21,849 nt of DNA, from the NCBI GenBank assembly GCA_024811115.1, contig JAKOGH010000578.1, positions 1-21,849 of the forward strand, read 5' to 3'. Shown in pieces: positions 18,287 to 21,849 of this stretch. How positions within the stretch are numbered: the first letter of the stretch is position 1; the number at the start of each line of letters is the position of its first letter. The stretch is from Terana coerulea (lineage: Eukaryota > Basidiomycota > Agaricomycetes > Polyporales > Phanerochaetaceae). Made by a program: the position numbers and the translations under genes. The notes under the pieces are model-generated. The model made no database searches, was not told where the DNA came from, and saw only the letters and a list, made by a program, of their open reading frames with translations.

Positions 18287-21200
18287 CTAGTTAGCAGCGA
18301 TGCGAAGTCCGAGCATTGGTCGGAACTTCTCAATCTTGACCCTGCCCAGATTCTTGGTAAAGATATCTGCGGGATTGTCAACGCCAGGTACGAAGAGTAC
18401 TTCGACGTGGCCAGCTTCGACGACATCGCGAATGTAGTGGTAGCGAATGTCGATGTGCTTAGTGCGCTTTTCAGTAACGGGATTTTCCGAGACGAATAGA
18501 GCGCCCTGGTTGTCGCTGCAGATGGGTACTTTCTCAAGTTGTAACCGAGTTCAGAGAGGATATTTCGAATCCACATGACTTCTCGGGAGCAGTCGCTGAG
18601 TGCCATGTATTCGGCATCTTTAGTCGACGTTGCTACAGACTTCTGTGCGAAGGAGCTCCAGTTAAAGGCTCCTCCTGCAAGCATTAGCAGGAAGCCAGTC
18701 TGAGAGCGGCGGTTGGAAGCAGCCGCCCAATCTGCATCGGTGTACGCCACCAAGCCTAACCCGGAAGAGCCGTCATACTCGAGTGTGTAGTTACGAGTGC
18801 CTGACAGGTAGCAGATGTACAGCTCTGTTCAGGTGGTCTTCAGACGGGTTCGCACTAAACTGTGCGAGCTTTGTGACAGCGTACGCAATGTCCGGTCGTG
18901 TACCGAGCATGATATAAAGGAGTGAGCCTATCACAATTTGGAAACGGCTCTGGCGAGCTTTGTTTAGCTCTCCTTCATTTGGTTGAGGGATATAACCCTC
19001 AGGAAGCGGAGTCTTTGCCATTTTGGCATTGGTCTGACCGCAGCGTTCGAGTACCTTGTCAAGGTAGGCGCATTGATCAATCACGATTTTGTCGCCAACC
19101 CGTTGTATGCGCATGCGCAGAAACTCCTTTACGTCAGCCCATATCGCGACACTCCCATCGTTTCATGAAGGACTCTTTTCTTAGAGTACTTTTGCCTTGC
19201 TGCGTCCGGCGAATATAGCGTCGTCAACATAGACTACGGCGATGACCATGTCATTGCCTGCGCCTTTGACGTATACGCCAGCATCAGACTTCAGTCTTTT
19301 GAAGCCGAGCTCAGCCATAGATTTGCTAAGGGCTTTCCAGGATAGTCCTGCCTGCTTAAGCCCGTAAAGGGCGCTGACGGAGACGAAGCACCATGTGCTT
19401 TTTCCCTTGAGCAGGAAAGCCATCGGGTTGTTCCATGTAGATCTCCTCATCTAATAGTCCATACAAATATGCGTTGCGCACATCGAGGCCAGTAAGAAAG
19501 AAGCCTTCGAGTGCCGCAAGGGCAAGTGAATCTAACGGTTTCAAACCGTACGACTGGAGAAGATCTTGTCATAGTCGATTCCCTCAATTTGAGAGAAGCC
19601 GCGAGCTACAAGTCGCGCTTTCTTTCGACCATCTGATTTCTCATCAAAACCCATCGGTTCTTGTGACGCGTTTGCCTTTCGGCCGCGGGGGCGAAGTTCG
19701 AACACGCCTCTTTTGCTTAATGCATCGAGCTCGTCTTTGCATGCAGCACGCCATTCTACCTGCTGTTTTGCAGGCAGGCGGTTTATGTCACGTAAAGTCC
19801 AGTCTCGGACTGAAGACTTTGTTGTGTCAGGATCGACTGCTTGGGCAAGCAAATAATTGTAGAAATTTACTCCTTCCCGGCACAGTCGTGCCAGTACGTC
19901 ATCCTGACACTGGGCTTTCGCTTCCAGTGTCTCCAGTGGGCTCAGTGATATCCCAGGAACAGGTTCGAGCTGTTCGGATGTAGAAGGGCTAGCAGGACGT
20001 GTGGCGGGGACACTGTCGGGCTGCTTGCTAGACTGACCGCCCTTGGTAGCTAACCTTGGTGGGCTTGGTCTGGCCAGTCTGCTTTTCCCAACTACGGATA
20101 CCTCTATCAGCACCTAAAATCCGTGACGGTGCTTGTGACTGGTCGTCCCGGAATCTGGATTTTGACTGGGATCCTCCGTCGCGAGTACTACGCCGCGGCC
20201 CGGCAGGAATAACTGGTGGTGCCAGTACCTGCGGATCTTCTGCGGGTGGTGTCGCTTTCGCGACGAGGCGGACTCGGGCTACGCCCAACAGGGGCTTAGG
20301 GTCGAACCGTCGTTCAACCCGCTCGGTCTCTTTTTTGGCTAGGAAGGAGGGTTAGGACGAGGTGCAGCTCGCCGTTTAGGCGGTGCCGCATCGTCGTCAC
20401 TATCGTCTGATCCTGCACTATGAAGACTCACTGTCGTTCGCTTTTTGGTGTTTTGCGCAGGCGGGTCAGGCCGCGCGGGCATTTTGCCGTCAGGACACTT
20501 GGGGAAATAAGTTTCGCACCACTCGACTTGAGTTGAGCGAAACACGACGTTGTTGGGTCCTCTCATGAAGGTCCAACTGTGTTCGCCGTGTCCGATGTAT
20601 GTCATCATTTCGGACTTAGGCTGTAGTTTGTTCTTCGAACATCGGCAGGGATAAAAACCCATGCACCGCAGCCAAATACGCCGGATGTTATCAACGCGTG
20701 GTTTTTCACCCCGTAAGTGCCTCATAAGGCGTAACCCATTTTAATCGTGAAACGGGGTGCGGTTGTAAAGCACTGTTGCGTGCATAGCAAATTCCCACCA
20801 CGAAGGAGGAATGCAGGCTGTAAAGCATAGCCTCAGCTTTGTCCATGAGGGTTCGATTGAACCGCTTCAGCCGTCCATTCTGCTGTGGAGTATGGGGAAC
20901 GCTAGTTAGGATTTTAATCCCTTCGTCCTTTAGCATTTGAATGAATGCGTTTGATTTATATTCTCCCCCTGCATCCGACATCCAGCTCTCGACATTTGCT
21001 TTATGCTGGTTTTGAACCATAGCAAGAAAGTTTTTGTCGCTTGGATGGCGACGGGATTTTTAGCCTTAGGCAAATAATCCATGCATGCGACGTATAGTCA
21101 TCGACAAAGGTGATGATATACTTGTCGGTGATATGAATCGACCGGGAACTCTTTCAAGTCACTGTGAATGAGCTCAAAGGTGCGATGCTCGTCGAAATGG

Positions 21201-21849
21201 GCGGGAAAGAGCGTGTGCATCTTCCTTGTGTGCGCAGCCAGAGCAGGGTGAGTCCGACTTGTTATAGTCGAAATCAGGACATTCGTCGTTGCTGACGGAA
21301 GTTGACGTGAGAATCCGCTCAGAGGGATGTCCAAAACGTCTATGCATTATCTCGTGCGAGACTAGCGCAAGGCTGTCTCCGGTCAGTGTCTAAATAGTAC
21401 ACTGTTGCATTTGGATAAAGCGGCACGAAATGCAATAATTCCTGGCGATTATCAACGTCCAGGATTTTCAGAGTGGTTGCGTCACCCTCAATTAACCGGT
21501 TCTGTCGTAGCAGCTGGCCAAGCGAGATTAGATTCATGTCCTTTTGTGAAGGCATGAGTCGAACATTTTTCAGTAAGACTTTAATCGTTCTACTTGTCGC
21601 GCTAGGACGGTAGTTGATGACGGAGTCACCTTCCTCAGAGATAGTTACATGCCCATTAGCCGCTTGAACGACTATTGGGTCAATGTTGCGCAAGTTGCGC
21701 AATAAACTTCTTCGACCGGTGAAGTGGAAAGAGCGCCTGAGTCGAGCAGCCAATCGCTTGATTTTGCAAGGTTTTTCCTTTGCAGCTCGACACGCGTTAA
21801 ATAACTTATTGTGCACACATCGGTCTGGTAGTGAAGGAATCCAGCTCCA
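18287..21849 (-). pseudogene. Copia Gag-Pol polyprotein remnant (protease, integrase, RT, RNase H)
   Basis: The coding sense is scattered over many frames. From the window edge: protease active site WLLDSGA (near 21750); HFTGRR to LISLGQLLRQNR; an H-H-C-C zinc finger (MHRRFGHP, SPCSGCA); integrase IHSDLKEF, FVDDYTSHAW, SDAGGEY and HTPQQNGRLKRFNRT; KLQPKSEMMTYIGHGEHSW (20700-20570); reverse transcriptase KARLVARGFSQIEGIDYDKI, DVRNAYLYGLLDEEIYMEQP, ALYGLKQAGLSW and YVDDAIFAG (near 19230); TRPDIAYAV; and RNase H YTDADWAAASNRRSQTG, then SDNQGAL, KHIDIRYHYIRDVV, PADIFTKNLG, with a stop at 18287-18289. There are at least eight frame changes in both directions. The integrase catalytic Glu is replaced by Lys. 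The copy cannot be autonomous. Confidence 0.88.

Larger units (their letters stand above)
18018..21849 (-). mobile_element. Ty1/copia LTR retrotransposon, 3' part, degenerate, cut by the window end
   Basis: Read on the minus strand, the element runs protease, integrase, reverse transcriptase, RNase H, then polypurine tract and 3' LTR. Integrase before reverse transcriptase defines copia order. The gag region and 5' LTR lie beyond 21849. Confidence 0.88.

Noticed and set aside
1..21849. CRISPR arrays, tRNA or rRNA genes
   Set aside because: No regularly spaced repeats, tRNA-like B boxes with matching cloverleaf stems, or rRNA sequence were found by reading both strands; a covariance-model scan was not possible.

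Overview
This window looks like genomic DNA from a filamentous basidiomycete, probably an agaricomycete. The evidence is dense, very short spliceosomal introns (about 49-70 nt, GTGCGT/GTACGT/GTGAGT donors, TGCTGAC/TACTAAC-like branch sites), GC-rich third codon positions, TATA boxes 30-60 bp upstream of start codons, and LTR retrotransposons of fungal type. No bacterial features (operons, Shine-Dalgarno sites, CRISPR arrays) are present. All gene models below were built by hand from frame continuity across GT..AG introns.

Layout. 1-1380: an imperfect, full-length foldback (palindromic) element. 1501-2164 (-): a small unrecognised gene with a reading-frame break and a good TATA box at 2331-2338. 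2609-3969: a complete, young, non-coding LTR element (205/206-bp LTRs, 5-bp target duplication CCAGG), TRIM/SMART-like. 4608-11341 (+): the dominant gene, a full-length ABCC/MRP-type ABC transporter of about 1526 residues split into 39 exons, with microexons of 7, 13, 15, 23 and 24 nt. 11541-12381 (-): a decaying secreted cysteine-rich gene (GCC2/GCC3-type repeats) made of a duplicated two-exon module. 12999-14304 (-): an intact eight-exon short-chain dehydrogenase/reductase of 304 residues. 15473-16544 (+): a single-pass membrane protein with an extracellular domain of a type I recognise only as a common agaricomycete hypothetical family. 17653-17950 (+): a possible two-exon C-terminal gene fragment. 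18018-21849 (-): a degenerate Ty1/copia retrotransposon, truncated by the window end.

Two themes run across the genes. First, several otherwise well-formed genes (the small gene, the ABC gene four times, the cysteine-rich gene twice, the membrane protein once) carry frame breaks that each behave as one extra base, often in a short homopolymer, while the SDR gene is intact. That pattern suggests either insertion errors in the assembly or recent pseudogenisation, and needs reads to decide. Second, the ABC gene changes from strongly GC-rich coding in its 5' two thirds to more balanced coding after about 9650.

The genes do not form an obvious pathway. The ABC transporter (export) and the SDR (redox) could belong together in detoxification or secondary metabolism, but nothing in the sequence proves it. 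I see no clear new molecular system; the most distinctive items are the foldback element, the intact TRIM-like element, the extreme exon fragmentation of the ABC gene, and the systematic +1 frame breaks.
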